Made by a program: the position numbers and the translations under genes. Below, piece after piece: positions 26,985 to 34,819 of a stretch of DNA of 64,000 bases. The stretch's first letter is position 1. The number at the start of each line of letters is the position of its first letter. Below the pieces are notes generated by a model. It searched no databases, was not told the origin of the DNA, and worked only from the letters and a program-made list of their open reading frames with translations. The DNA is from a bacterium 210917-SL.2.15. GTDB lineage: Bacteria; Bacillota; Clostridia; Oscillospirales; Oscillospiraceae. The stretch is from assembly GCA_020555605.1 (NCBI GenBank), contig JAJCJC010000010.1, positions 1-64,000 on the forward strand, written 5' to 3'.

Positions 26985-27030
26985 GCACACAATTGAATTA
27001 CATATCTTTTGGGGCTATGCCTCATACACA

Positions 27031-27200
27031 ATGGTAGAGGCGCAAAAAACATCAGTATCTGTTCAGATTTTCCGGTCTGGCCACCGCTGAACAAGAGAAA
27101 GGGTTTTTTGCCGAAGATGCAGATTCCGGCCCGGGAATTTGTATCTGGGCTGGCGGAGAATATCCGCTGGACTGTCACAGCAATGTGGAGTGCTATCATC
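27031..27200 (+). ncRNA. lysine riboswitch (L box)
   Basis: Conserved L-box blocks appear in order: GGTAGAGGCGC (P1 5' side), AGTATC, GAAAGGG, TTTGCCGAAG, GGGCTGGCGG, GGACTGTCAC and GTGGAGTGCTATC (P1 3' side, pairing with GGTAG). It stands before an amino-acid ABC transporter and indicates that lysine represses that operon. Confidence 0.92.
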
Positions 27201-27236
27201 TTTTCCAATTTTATTAGATTAGGTGCCAACGCCTCT

Positions 27237-27280
27237 GCCATAATGCTTCTTCTATTGAAGCATTATGGCTTTTGTCTTTT
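27237..27280 (+). terminator. lysine-riboswitch terminator
   Basis: A 13-bp perfect stem (GCCATAATGCTTC and complement) followed by TTTTGTCTTTT, between aptamer and binding-protein gene. Confidence 0.9.
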
Positions 27281-27366
27281 ATGGCCACATTAAGATTGCA
27301 TTGTGATTCAAGAACCCACACGGATGTGCAAACCAAAACTGAAAAAATTGGAAGGAAGAAAAAACA

Positions 27367-28266
27367 ATGATGAAAAAGAAACTATTTGCCCTGAGCTGCG
27401 CTGCACTGATGACGATGTCTCTGGCCGCCTGCGGCTCTCCCGCCGGGACCCCCTCCTCTGGCGGCTCTGCCGCTGAAAACAATGCCACTTCCTCCGGCGT
27501 GGAAGACGGCGTCCTGACCGTTGCTATGGAGTGTGCCTACGCACCCTATAACTGGACCCAGAACAATGATTCCAACGGCGCTGTGCCGATTTCCAATGTG
27601 TCTGGTTCCTATGCCAACGGCTATGATGTAATGATCGCAAAAAAAATCTGCGAGGCCAATGGCTGGGAGTTGGAAATCATTCAGTCCGACTGGGGTTCTC
27701 TGGTGCCCGGCGTACAGAGCGGCACCTATGACGCCGTGATCGCCGGCCAGTCCATGACCGCCGATCGCAGCAAAGAAGTTGATTTCGCCGGCCCTTACTA
27801 CTATGCTACCATGGTCTGCGTCACCAAGGCAGACAGCCCCAACGCCAGCGCAACTTCCATTGATGAGCTGAGCGGTACCGCCACCGCCCAGGAGTCCACA
27901 ATCTGGTACAATAAATGCCTGCCGCAGATCAAAGGCGCAGATATCCAGACCGCCGCAGAAAGCGCTCCCGCCATGTTGATGGCTCTGGAAACCGGCACGG
28001 TGGATTTCGTCTGCACCGATATGCCCACAGCTCAGGGCGCTGTGCGGGCCTATCCTGATCTCAAGATTCTGGACTTCTCTGGGACCGACGGCGACTTTCA
28101 GTTCACCGATGAAGAGCGCGCCGAAAATGTGAACATCGGTGTTTCCGTGAAAAAAGGCAACACTGTGCTCAAAGACGCAATCGACAGCATCCTGTCCACT
28201 ATGACGGCCGATGATTTCAATGCGCTGATGGACGAGGCCATTTCCATTCAGCCCCTGAGTGAATAA
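27367..28266 (+). CDS. amino-acid (probably lysine) ABC transporter, substrate-binding lipoprotein
   Basis: 299-residue family-3 solute-binding protein. A lipoprotein signal peptide ends in LAAC (Cys22), followed by a Gly/Ser linker. The mature part follows the normal lobe order: VLTVAMECAYAPYNW, NGYDVMIAKKICEANGWELEI, YDAVIAGQSMTADRSKEVDFAGPYYY in lobe I, then LSGTATAQESTIWYNKCLPQI and ALETGTVDFVCTDMPTAQGAV in lobe II. GGAAGGAAG precedes the ATG. The lysine riboswitch in front makes lysine the likely ligand. Permease and ATPase genes follow. Confidence 0.9.
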   Translation: MMKKKLFALSCAALMTMSLAACGSPAGTPSSGGSAAENNATSSGVEDGVLTVAMECAYAPYNWTQNNDSNGAVPISNVSGSYANGYDVMIAKKICEANGWELEIIQSDWGSLVPGVQSGTYDAVIAGQSMTADRSKEVDFAGPYYYATMVCVTKADSPNASATSIDELSGTATAQESTIWYNKCLPQIKGADIQTAAESAPAMLMALETGTVDFVCTDMPTAQGAVRAYPDLKILDFSGTDGDFQFTDEERAENVNIGVSVKKGNTVLKDAIDSILSTMTADDFNALMDEAISIQPLSE

Positions 28267-28288
28267 GATTTTCTGTTGACAGCGTCCG

Positions 28289-28327
28289 AGGCGAGGGATC
28301 CCGCTCCCTCGCCTTTGCCCTTGTTTT
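28289..28327 (+). terminator. intra-operon hairpin after the binding-protein gene
   Basis: A perfect 10-bp stem (AGGCGAGGGA with complement) followed by TTTGCCCTTGTTTT. It is a weak terminator or 3'-protecting hairpin that would let the binding protein be made in excess over the permease and ATPase. Confidence 0.6.
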
Positions 28328-28461
28328 GCGGCGCCGAGGCCTGTCCTGTTTGTTTTCGGCGCAGGAAAACAGGGCCATGCGTCCTGTTCCGTGGGCAGCT
28401 CTCATAATGAAAAACGTTTGCACATTTCCCAGACAGAGAATCTTGAAAGGAGCATCTTCGT

Positions 28462-29382
28462 ATGCTGCAAATTTTCCTTCAGCAATGCTCGCAGCTGGGT
28501 ACAGACATTTCCACAGTCTGGCAGTCCTATGGCGGGCAGTATCTCGCCGGCATGGGCGCTACACTGCGCCTGGCACTTCTGGCTACGCTGATTGGCTGTA
28601 TCATCGGCTTTTTCTGCGGTATCCTGAATACTATTCCCCATTCCAAAAACGACAATATCGTCAAACGGTTCATACTGGGTCTGATCCGCGCAGTAATCCG
28701 GATTTATGTGGAAGTTTTCCGCGGAACACCTATGATTCTTCAGGCCGTGTTCATTTATTACGGACTGCCCTATTTCACCGGCACGCTGGTAAAATGGCCC
28801 GATATCTTTGTAGCAGCGCTGTTTATCGTGTCGATCAACACCGGCGCATATATGGCCGAATCCGTTCGCGGCGGCTTCCTCTCCATTGATCCCGGCCAGA
28901 CAGAAGGCGCCAAAGCCATCGGTATGACGCATGTTCAGACCATGCTCTATGTTATCATCCCCCAGGCGCTCCGTGTTTTGCTGCCGCAGATCGGCAACAA
29001 TCTGATCATTAACATTAAAGACACCTCCGTTATGTTCATCATTGGTTTTGGCGAACTGTTCTCTGTCCACCGCGGCGTAGTCGGCCAAAATTACCTCTAT
29101 TTCCCCTCCGCCGCCATTGAAATGGTCGCCTATCTGACCATGACCCTGATCGCTTCCATCCTTCTGCGCTGGCTGGAAAAACGCATGGACGGCAGCAGCA
29201 ACTACACTCTGGTAAACGAAGATCAGCTGGTGGGAACCGCCGGCACATATAATCACCCGGCCAAAGGCAGCCCCTTTGACGAATCCAGCAAAGAATACGG
29301 CGATCCTTCCGCCCCAGGGCACCGCGCAGTGCAGAAGGAACTTTCGAAACGCCGCAGCGGCAGCACCAGAGGGGAGCGTTGA
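28462..29382 (+). CDS. amino-acid ABC transporter permease
   Basis: 306-residue HisM-type inner-membrane permease with about five helices. The cytoplasmic EAA loop that docks on the ATPase is clear ([35 protein letters not shown]), and [20 protein letters not shown] is the HisMQ signature. The C-terminal 55 residues form a charged soluble tail not usual in the family. AAAGGAG lies eleven bases before the ATG. It overlaps the start region of the ATPase. Confidence 0.92.
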   Translation: MLQIFLQQCSQLGTDISTVWQSYGGQYLAGMGATLRLALLATLIGCIIGFFCGILNTIPHSKNDNIVKRFILGLIRAVIRIYVEVFRGTPMILQAVFIYYGLPYFTGTLVKWPDIFVAALFIVSINTGAYMAESVRGGFLSIDPGQTEGAKAIGMTHVQTMLYVIIPQALRVLLPQIGNNLIINIKDTSVMFIIGFGELFSVHRGVVGQNYLYFPSAAIEMVAYLTMTLIASILLRWLEKRMDGSSNYTLVNEDQLVGTAGTYNHPAKGSPFDESSKEYGDPSAPGHRAVQKELSKRRSGSTRGER

Positions 29383-29384
29383 CC

Positions 29385-30125
29385 ATGAATGACATGATAT
29401 TAGAAATCCGCCATCTCTCCAAATCCTTCGGCACCCACCAGGTACTGCGGGATATCGATTTTACCGTCCGTCCCGGTGACGTGACCAGTATCATCGGCGC
29501 ATCCGGTTCCGGTAAATCGACCCTGCTGCGCTGCATCAATCTGCTGGAAACCCCAAGCAGCGGAGAGATCCGCTTTCACGGTGAGGATATTATGAGCCGC
29601 AAGGGCGGCGCAGCCGCTTACCGCTCCAAGGTAGGTATGGTATTTCAGTCCTTTAATTTATTCGATAATATGACCGTTCTCCGCAATTGCATGATTGGCC
29701 AGGAAAAAGTGCTCAAGCGTGGTAAGGAAGAGTCCCGTGCCAACGCCATGAAGTACCTAGAAAAGGTAGGTATGGCTCCTTATATTAACGCAAAACCCCG
29801 TCAGCTTTCCGGCGGCCAGAAGCAGCGTGTGGCCATCGCCCGTGCCCTGGCCATGGATCCGGAAGTGCTGCTGTTCGATGAACCCACCTCCGCACTGGAT
29901 CCGGAAATGGTAGGCGAAGTGCTTTCCGTTATGCGGGATCTCGCTTCCGAAGGCACGACCATGCTGGTGGTGACCCATGAAATGGCTTTCGCCCGGGACG
30001 TTTCCAATCATGTGGTCTTTATGTGCGACGGCGTGATCGGTGAAGAGGGTGCTCCTGCGGATGTGTTTGAGCATCCTTCGAATCCCCGGATGATCGAATT
30101 TTTGTCCCGCTTCCGCAATGCCTGA
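29385..30125 (+). CDS. amino-acid ABC transporter ATP-binding protein
   Basis: 246-residue GlnQ/HisP-type ATPase. Walker [11 protein letters not shown]-loop [14 protein letters not shown], signature [15 protein letters not shown], Walker [14 protein letters not shown]-loop VVTHE are all intact. The start is ATG 29385 with GGGGAG nine bases before; the TTG at 29379 would be in the permease stop region. It ends the lysine-riboswitch operon before a strong terminator. Confidence 0.95.
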   Translation: MNDMILEIRHLSKSFGTHQVLRDIDFTVRPGDVTSIIGASGSGKSTLLRCINLLETPSSGEIRFHGEDIMSRKGGAAAYRSKVGMVFQSFNLFDNMTVLRNCMIGQEKVLKRGKEESRANAMKYLEKVGMAPYINAKPRQLSGGQKQRVAIARALAMDPEVLLFDEPTSALDPEMVGEVLSVMRDLASEGTTMLVVTHEMAFARDVSNHVVFMCDGVIGEEGAPADVFEHPSNPRMIEFLSRFRNA

Positions 30126-30134
30126 TACTGTTTT

Positions 30135-30168
30135 GCCCCCTGCGCTTCAGCAGGGGGCTTCCCTTTTT
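30135..30168 (+). terminator. terminator of the lysine transporter operon
   Basis: A perfect 9-bp stem (GCCCCCTGC with GCAGGGGGC) followed by TTCCCTTTTT. Confidence 0.85.
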
Positions 30169-30204
30169 GTGCACTGTGCGTTATACTGCTTTGAGAAAGG
30201 TGGA

Positions 30205-31041
30205 ATGAGGCTTATGTTGCGCCGCATCGCTCTGCTGTGCCTGCTGCCGCTGCTGCTGTGCAGCGCCTGCGGGAAACCCGCACCGGAAGGGTCTTCCTCC
30301 CTGGAAGAATCCTCCGCACCACAGCGGATTACAACCATTTATCCCACATGGGACACGGACGATATTTATACCGCCGGAGACATTGTCGTTCACAACGGCG
30401 GGTACTACCGCGCCCTTTGGTGGAGCCGGGGCAACGAACCCACCGCGGACACGGAGCGGGACGAATGGCAGTACCTAGGCGAAGTGCCTGTCACCGGCGC
30501 CTATTTCAACGACGTTCCCGACAGCACATGGTACGCCGAAGCAATCAACACGTTGGCTGAAGAGGGCATCGTCACCGGCGCAGGCAGCGGGAACAATTTC
30601 TACCCCAGCCGCCCCGTCACCCGCGCGCAGTTTGCCGTATTACTTTGCCGCGCACTGGAAATTGAACCTGCAGAAAGCGGCGATCATTTTGCAGACGCCG
30701 CCGATGCCTGGTATGCGCCGTATCTGGCCGCTCTGAAACAGTGCGGCATCGCGAGGGGCGGTGACAACAATCTTTTCCGTCCGGAGCAGCCCATCACCCG
30801 CCAGGAGCTGTGCTGCCTGATCTATAATGCCAGCGATGGTTTTTCCGAAGATCCCGAAACCGCTCTGGCTCCTTACAGCGACCGGGAAACGGTCGCTTCC
30901 TGGGCCATCCAGGCTTTGTCCTGGTGTGTGGAGCGCGGGATTGTGGAAGGCAGCGGCGGAAAGCTTCTGCCCGACGACACCGCTTCCCGCGCCGAAGCCG
31001 CGCAGATCATTTACAATCTGCTCCAGCGGGCACGATCGTAA
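30205..31041 (+). CDS. lipoprotein with CBM5/12-like and SLH domains
   Basis: About 278 residues. The signal peptide LLCLLPLLLCSAC is a lipobox. It is followed by a region with the carbohydrate-binding CBM5/12 pattern (IYTAGDIVVHNGGYYRALWW, then GNEPTADTE and W), and then three S-layer-homology repeats (YFNDVPDSTWYAEAINTLAEEG; FADAADAWYAPYLAALKQCG; YSDRETVASWAIQALSWCVERG), each with the acidic-ITR-like motif (PVTRAQFAVLLCRAL, PITRQELCCLIYNA, TASRAEAAQIIYNL). It would be tethered to the membrane while its SLH domains bind wall polymer. The start is uncertain: ATG 30205 (AAAGG four bases ahead) or ATG 30214. Confidence 0.8.
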   Translation: MRLMLRRIALLCLLPLLLCSACGKPAPEGSSSLEESSAPQRITTIYPTWDTDDIYTAGDIVVHNGGYYRALWWSRGNEPTADTERDEWQYLGEVPVTGAYFNDVPDSTWYAEAINTLAEEGIVTGAGSGNNFYPSRPVTRAQFAVLLCRALEIEPAESGDHFADAADAWYAPYLAALKQCGIARGGDNNLFRPEQPITRQELCCLIYNASDGFSEDPETALAPYSDRETVASWAIQALSWCVERGIVEGSGGKLLPDDTASRAEAAQIIYNLLQRARS

Positions 31042-31050
31042 GCAGCCAAA

Positions 31051-31086
31051 AGCAACCGGCAGCCCTCTGCTGCCGGCTGCTTTTTT
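31051..31086 (+). terminator. terminator of the SLH lipoprotein gene
   Basis: A hairpin (AACCGGCAG, short loop, CTGCTGCCGG) followed by TTTTTT. Confidence 0.8.
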
Positions 31087-31135
31087 AGAAAAGAAAAAAG
31101 TTTTTTAAGCGCCTTTCAGGATTGTGTTGCGCCAC

Positions 31136-31163
31136 TTGTGCGCCGCGCCCTTTCTGCTATACT
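31136..31163 (+). promoter_or_regulatory. promoter of the TraX-like gene
   Basis: TTGTGC (31136-31141), 16-bp spacer, TATACT (31158-31163). It places the transcription start near 31170, upstream of the ribosome site at 31182. Confidence 0.55.
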
Positions 31164-31198
31164 TTTTGTGGAGCGGCAAAGAAAGGAGCGGGGCACCT

Positions 31199-31947
31199 AT
31201 GAGCACATTCCATCTCAATGCATTGCGCTGGTTTGCATGGCTCTGGATCACATCGGTTTTTATTTCGAAGCCGCGCCTCTCTGGCTGGGCTGCATCGGCC
31301 GCATTTCGGATCCGCTTTTCCTGTTCTGCATGGTCTGGGGATATCACTACACCAGGAATCGAACGGTCTACCTTCTGCGCCTGTATCTTCTCAGCATCTG
31401 CATGACGGTTTTCAGCTACACCCTTGACACGCTGTTTCCCACTCCAAACGGATACGGAAACCACAATATCTTTCTGTCGCTGTTCCTTGTGGGTGTACTC
31501 ATCCGTACTATCGAATGTTTTCGGCGTGATCGTAAACGCGGCTTTCTTCTGCTGGGCGCCATCGCTGCTGCACAGGTCTTTTATTTCCTGCTCCCCGGCA
31601 TCGTCCCTTTCACCCGGCAGCTGAACGGCGATTTACTGACGGGAATCGTCCCGAATCTGGCGCTGAATGAATATGGAACGGCTTTTATTGCCCTGGGCGT
31701 CGCCCTGTATTTTCTACGGGAAAAACCCGAACTGGTGTCTGTGGTATATATTCTGTCCAGCATCAGCCAATTCAGCAGCAAAATGATCAACGGCGGCCCG
31801 GTGACCCAGTGGATGATGCTGTTTGCTCTGCCGCGGACACCGCACTATAACGGCGAAAAGGGTCCTGGGCTGAAATATTTCTTCTATTTCTTTTACCCTG
31901 CCCACACCTTCCTTCTCTTCTACTTAGCCAATTTCATACTTGTATAA
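31199..31947 (+). pseudogene. TraX-family membrane protein, frameshifted near the start
   Basis: The body encodes a TraX-like protein of about 240 residues with eight or so helices (CIALVCMALDHIGFYF, GCIGRISDPLFLFCMVWGYHYT, LYLLSICMTVFSYTLD, NHNIFLSLFLVGVLI). TraX relatives in Firmicutes are uncharacterised acyltransferase-like membrane proteins. The only good start, ATG 31199 after GAAAGGAG, encodes MSTFHLNAL in one frame, while the conserved body is in the frame beginning GTYEHIPSQC. A one- or two-base indel near 31210-31225 would restore a normal N-terminus. It may be a real lesion or a sequence error. Confidence 0.65.
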
Positions 31948-31978
31948 CAGCATGTGCAAGCAGACGCTACAGCGTATG

Positions 31979-32019
31979 GAAAACGCGGCAGGCTCATCGC
32001 CTGCCGCGTTTATCGTTTT
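31979..32019. terminator. bidirectional terminator
   Basis: A perfect 12-bp stem (AACGCGGCAGGC and complement) with T-rich sequence on both sides, between the convergent TraX-like and PepSY genes. Confidence 0.8.
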
Positions 32020-32434
32020 AATCATCCCGCTCCGTTTCATATTGCAGCACTGCACCGGTGGATGCGTCGATTTCGTAGCCATACTCCATGCCGCCGGATT
32101 TGAACTCCACCCCATAATGGGGGATGCGCTCATCCAGTTCAGCTTCCACAGACAGGTCGTATACGTCGTTGGCCGAAATGCCCGCATGCTGGAGCGCAGC
32201 AGCCCTGGCCACCTCGATACCGATGCTGTTGGCCGCCGCGCCGGCAGCGCCGAAGAAGGCAGTGTCCTCCTGATCCTGCCCCACACTGAGTCCCGCCAAA
32301 GCTGCAAATGTCAGGTGGTCGCTGTTTTGCACCAGTGTTTCCAAGGCATTTTCTTCCAGCCGCTGCCGGAATTCCGTTGTGATCACGTCCAAAATCACCA
32401 CTTTCCTGCCGCTCCTGTCATAAAGGAAATGCAC
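32018..32434 (-). CDS. PepSY-domain protein, N-terminus uncertain
   Basis: Up to 138 residues. The C-terminal 65 residues are a PepSY domain (ARAAALQHAGISANDVYDLSVEAELDE, YGVEFKSGGMEYGYEIDASTGAVL), a fold found in protease propeptides and secreted inhibitors. The N-terminal part (RSGRKVVILDVITTEFRQ) has no signal peptide or membrane helix, although most PepSY proteins are exported. The GTG at 32434 lacks a ribosome site, and an internal start near 32400 is possible. It may be a gene that has lost its 5' end. Confidence 0.6.
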   Translation of the reverse strand: MHFLYDRSGRKVVILDVITTEFRQRLEENALETLVQNSDHLTFAALAGLSVGQDQEDTAFFGAAGAAANSIGIEVARAAALQHAGISANDVYDLSVEAELDERIPHYGVEFKSGGMEYGYEIDASTGAVLQYETERDD

Positions 32435-32491
32435 GAAAGGAACGATTTATTGCATTCTCTTTGCTAAAATTTTTATCTGTGTCCCACGACT

Positions 32492-32992
32492 TCACCGCAG
32501 GCGCGCTCCTGTGCCCCATTCTTTGCTGTAGCGTACATCGCACGCATAATGCTCCGTTTTCACTAAAGGCTCTGCAATTCTTCGGAAGCCGTATTCCTCA
32601 TAAAACTTTTGCGCAGCAACCATATTTTCCAGTGTTTCCAGATAACACCCGCGATAATGGACCCTGGCATATTCCAGCGCTGTCTTCATCAGCGTATGTG
32701 CCGCGCCGGTGCCTCTGGCTTCTGGCAAACAGTACATCTTCTGCAGCTCGCACATGCCGTCGGCTCCATCCAGCCGGCCGATCCCCACGCCGCCGACTAC
32801 TTCGCCCCGCGCATTCTCGGCCACCCAATACCTATTGCCTTCTACGTTATAAATCTCCGAAAAGCGGCCCAAGTCCGGATCCGCCCAGGCAGTACCCTCA
32901 TGATCAGCGCCGAATTCGATCAGGCACGTCCGGATGATGTATTCGATGCGCTGGTTGTCCTCTGGCTTCAATTCCCGAATATGATAATCCAT
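32492..32992 (-). CDS. GNAT-family N-acetyltransferase
   Basis: 166-residue acetyltransferase of the GNAT fold. The N-terminal IRELKPEDNQRIEYIIR, the central VVGGVGIGRLDG and the acetyl-CoA-binding motif A (CELQKMYCLPEARGTGAAHTLM, with R-G-T-G-A) are present, followed by LETLENMVAAQKFYEEYGFRR. The substrate is unknown. The start is taken at ATG 32992 with GGGAAAAG before it; a longer frame to 33052 overlaps the aldolase gene. Confidence 0.85.
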   Translation of the reverse strand: MDYHIRELKPEDNQRIEYIIRTCLIEFGADHEGTAWADPDLGRFSEIYNVEGNRYWVAENARGEVVGGVGIGRLDGADGMCELQKMYCLPEARGTGAAHTLMKTALEYARVHYRGCYLETLENMVAAQKFYEEYGFRRIAEPLVKTEHYACDVRYSKEWGTGARLR

Positions 32993-33014
32993 ACGAACTT
33001 TTCCCGGGCATCCT

Positions 33015-33674
33015 TCAGCAGTGGAAATTGCCCAGCCGCACACCATAGGCATGCAGTTCCGCTTCCTGTGCCTCCGACAGATACTGGGGTGTACCCAACA
33101 TGCGTGTCTGGATCAAAATCTGAGCGCAGCGTTCCAGCGTTTCCATGCGGGTAAAGGCTTGCCAAAGATCCTTTCCCCATGTCACCGCCCCGTGGTTGGC
33201 CAGCAGTACGGCGTTGTTCTTTTCCACATAGGGCAAAATACTGTCCGCCACCGCCTGCGTGCCCGTCAGCGCATAAGGCGCCACATACACCTTTCCCAGC
33301 TGCAGTGTCACCGGCGGCAGCAGCGGCTCCGTCAGCCCCACGCCGGCGCTGGCCAGCGCTGTAGCGGCGATGGAATGGGCATGCACCGCTGCCTGTGCCA
33401 GGGTATTATGCCGGTAGACACACAGATGGAGCTTCAATTCGCTGGAAGGCCTCGCCTCTCCCTCCAGCACCTTCCCCTCTAAATCGGTTTTCACCAGATC
33501 CGCATCCGTGAGAAATCCCTTGGCGCTGCCTGAGCCGGTGGTCCACAGACGCGCTCCGTCATCCACCCGGCAGCTGATATTGCCGTCGGTACCCGTATTC
33601 AGTCCTTCCTCATACAGCAGGCGTCCAATGCGGATAATTTCTTCACGCGCTTGCACGTCGGTGGGATAGCTCAT
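33015..33674 (-). CDS. class II aldolase, probably 5-deoxy/methylthio-ribulose-phosphate aldolase
   Basis: 219-residue zinc aldolase of the AraD/FucA family. The phosphate-binding GTDGNISCRV and TTGSGSAKGFL, the catalytic Glu in PSSELKLH, zinc-binding VHAHSIAATA and the third histidine in LLANHGAVTWG are all there. The ATG overlaps the stop of mtnA (ATGA). Next to MtnA, an aldolase of this type fits the DHAP shunt, splitting (methylthio)ribulose 1-phosphate or 5-deoxyribulose 1-phosphate into DHAP and an aldehyde. A fuculose-phosphate aldolase role is the alternative. The matching kinase and nucleosidase are not in the window. Confidence 0.8.
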   Translation of the reverse strand: MSYPTDVQAREEIIRIGRLLYEEGLNTGTDGNISCRVDDGARLWTTGSGSAKGFLTDADLVKTDLEGKVLEGEARPSSELKLHLCVYRHNTLAQAAVHAHSIAATALASAGVGLTEPLLPPVTLQLGKVYVAPYALTGTQAVADSILPYVEKNNAVLLANHGAVTWGKDLWQAFTRMETLERCAQILIQTRMLGTPQYLSEAQEAELHAYGVRLGNFHC

Positions 33675-34747
33675 ATCTGCGCCGCCTCCTTTTTGCGGAA
33701 AATATCTCTCAGCGATTCCGTATACGGCGCGCGTGCCACACCGTACTCCGTTACAATAGCAGAAATCAGGTCATTGTCCGTCACATCGAACGCCGGGTTC
33801 CAGGTCTTCACGCTCTCCGGCGCCATCCGCTTTTCATACCACATCCGGCAGATCTCATCGCCGCTGCGCTCTTCGATCACAATATCCGCTCCGGTGGGGG
33901 TGTGCAGATCAATGGTGGATGAGGGCGCCACCACATAGAACGGCACGCCGAAACGCTTGGCCAGCACCGCCACGCCCAGCGTGCCGATCTTGTTGGCGGC
34001 ATCGCCGTTGGCCGCCACCCGGTCACAGCCTACGAACACCGCGTCGATCAGCCCTTTTTTCATCACGGAGGCCGCCATATTGTCGCAGATCAGCGTGGTG
34101 TCGATGCCGGCAGAGGACAACTCGAAACTGGTCAGCCGGGCGCCCTGCAGCAGGGGGCGCGTCTCATCGCAATAGACGCGGAAGCCGTAGCCCCGCGCAT
34201 GGCCCAAATACATGGGCGCTGTGGCGGTGCCGTAGCGCACGGTGGCCAGCTGGCCGGCGTTGCAGTGGGTCAGGAGTCCGTCGCCAGGCTTCACCAGGGA
34301 CAGGCCGTTCTCCCCCAAACGGCGGCACACGTCGATATCCTCCTGCCACATGGCCAGGCATTCCCGGTGCAGCGCCGCCCGGATCTCCTCCGCTCCGCCC
34401 GCGGTCTGATGCGCCGTACGCTCCATGCGGCGCAGCGCCCAGGAAAGATTCACCGCTGTGGGGCGGGCAGAATTGAGGTACTCCGCCGCCGCGTGCAGCC
34501 GTTCCAAAAACGCGCCGCGCCCGACCGCTTCGATCTCCCGGGCCGCCAGATACAGCCCGATGGCCGCCGCCACGCCGATGGCCGGCGCACCGCGCACCCG
34601 CAGGGCCTGGATGGCCTCCCAGATCTCGTTTTGTTTGGTCAAATGCAGGAGTTTGATCTCGCCCGGCAGTAGCGTCTGGTCGATAATCACCAGCGCCGCA
34701 CCGTCGTCGCTGAGCGACACAGTATCGTATTCTAAAATGGATTTCAT
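33671..34747 (-). CDS. mtnA: S-methyl-5-thioribose-1-phosphate isomerase
   Basis: 358 residues, aldose-ketose isomerase of the eIF2B-like family. Key sites are RVRGAPAIGVAAAIGLYLA, LTHCNAGQLATV (catalytic Cys) and VGCDRVAANGDAANKIGTLGVAVLA (catalytic Asp). The start is ATG 34747 behind AAGGGG; the upstream Met codons lie in or before the ribosome site. With the downstream aldolase it forms a two-gene salvage operon for by-products of S-adenosylmethionine enzymes. Confidence 0.93.
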   Translation of the reverse strand: MKSILEYDTVSLSDDGAALVIIDQTLLPGEIKLLHLTKQNEIWEAIQALRVRGAPAIGVAAAIGLYLAAREIEAVGRGAFLERLHAAAEYLNSARPTAVNLSWALRRMERTAHQTAGGAEEIRAALHRECLAMWQEDIDVCRRLGENGLSLVKPGDGLLTHCNAGQLATVRYGTATAPMYLGHARGYGFRVYCDETRPLLQGARLTSFELSSAGIDTTLICDNMAASVMKKGLIDAVFVGCDRVAANGDAANKIGTLGVAVLAKRFGVPFYVVAPSSTIDLHTPTGADIVIEERSGDEICRMWYEKRMAPESVKTWNPAFDVTDNDLISAIVTEYGVARAPYTESLRDIFRKKEAAQI

Positions 34748-34783
34748 CGCCATTCCCCTTTTTGTCCTTTTTACGGTATAAGG

Positions 34784-34812
34784 ATACGGCATTTCGCTGC
34801 TTTTGTCAAAAC
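34784..34812 (-). promoter_or_regulatory. sigma-A promoter of mtnA-aldolase
   Basis: On the minus strand, TTGACA, 17-bp spacer and TATCCT lie about 40-65 bases before the mtnA ATG. Confidence 0.65.
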
Positions 34813-34819
34813 ATACCTG

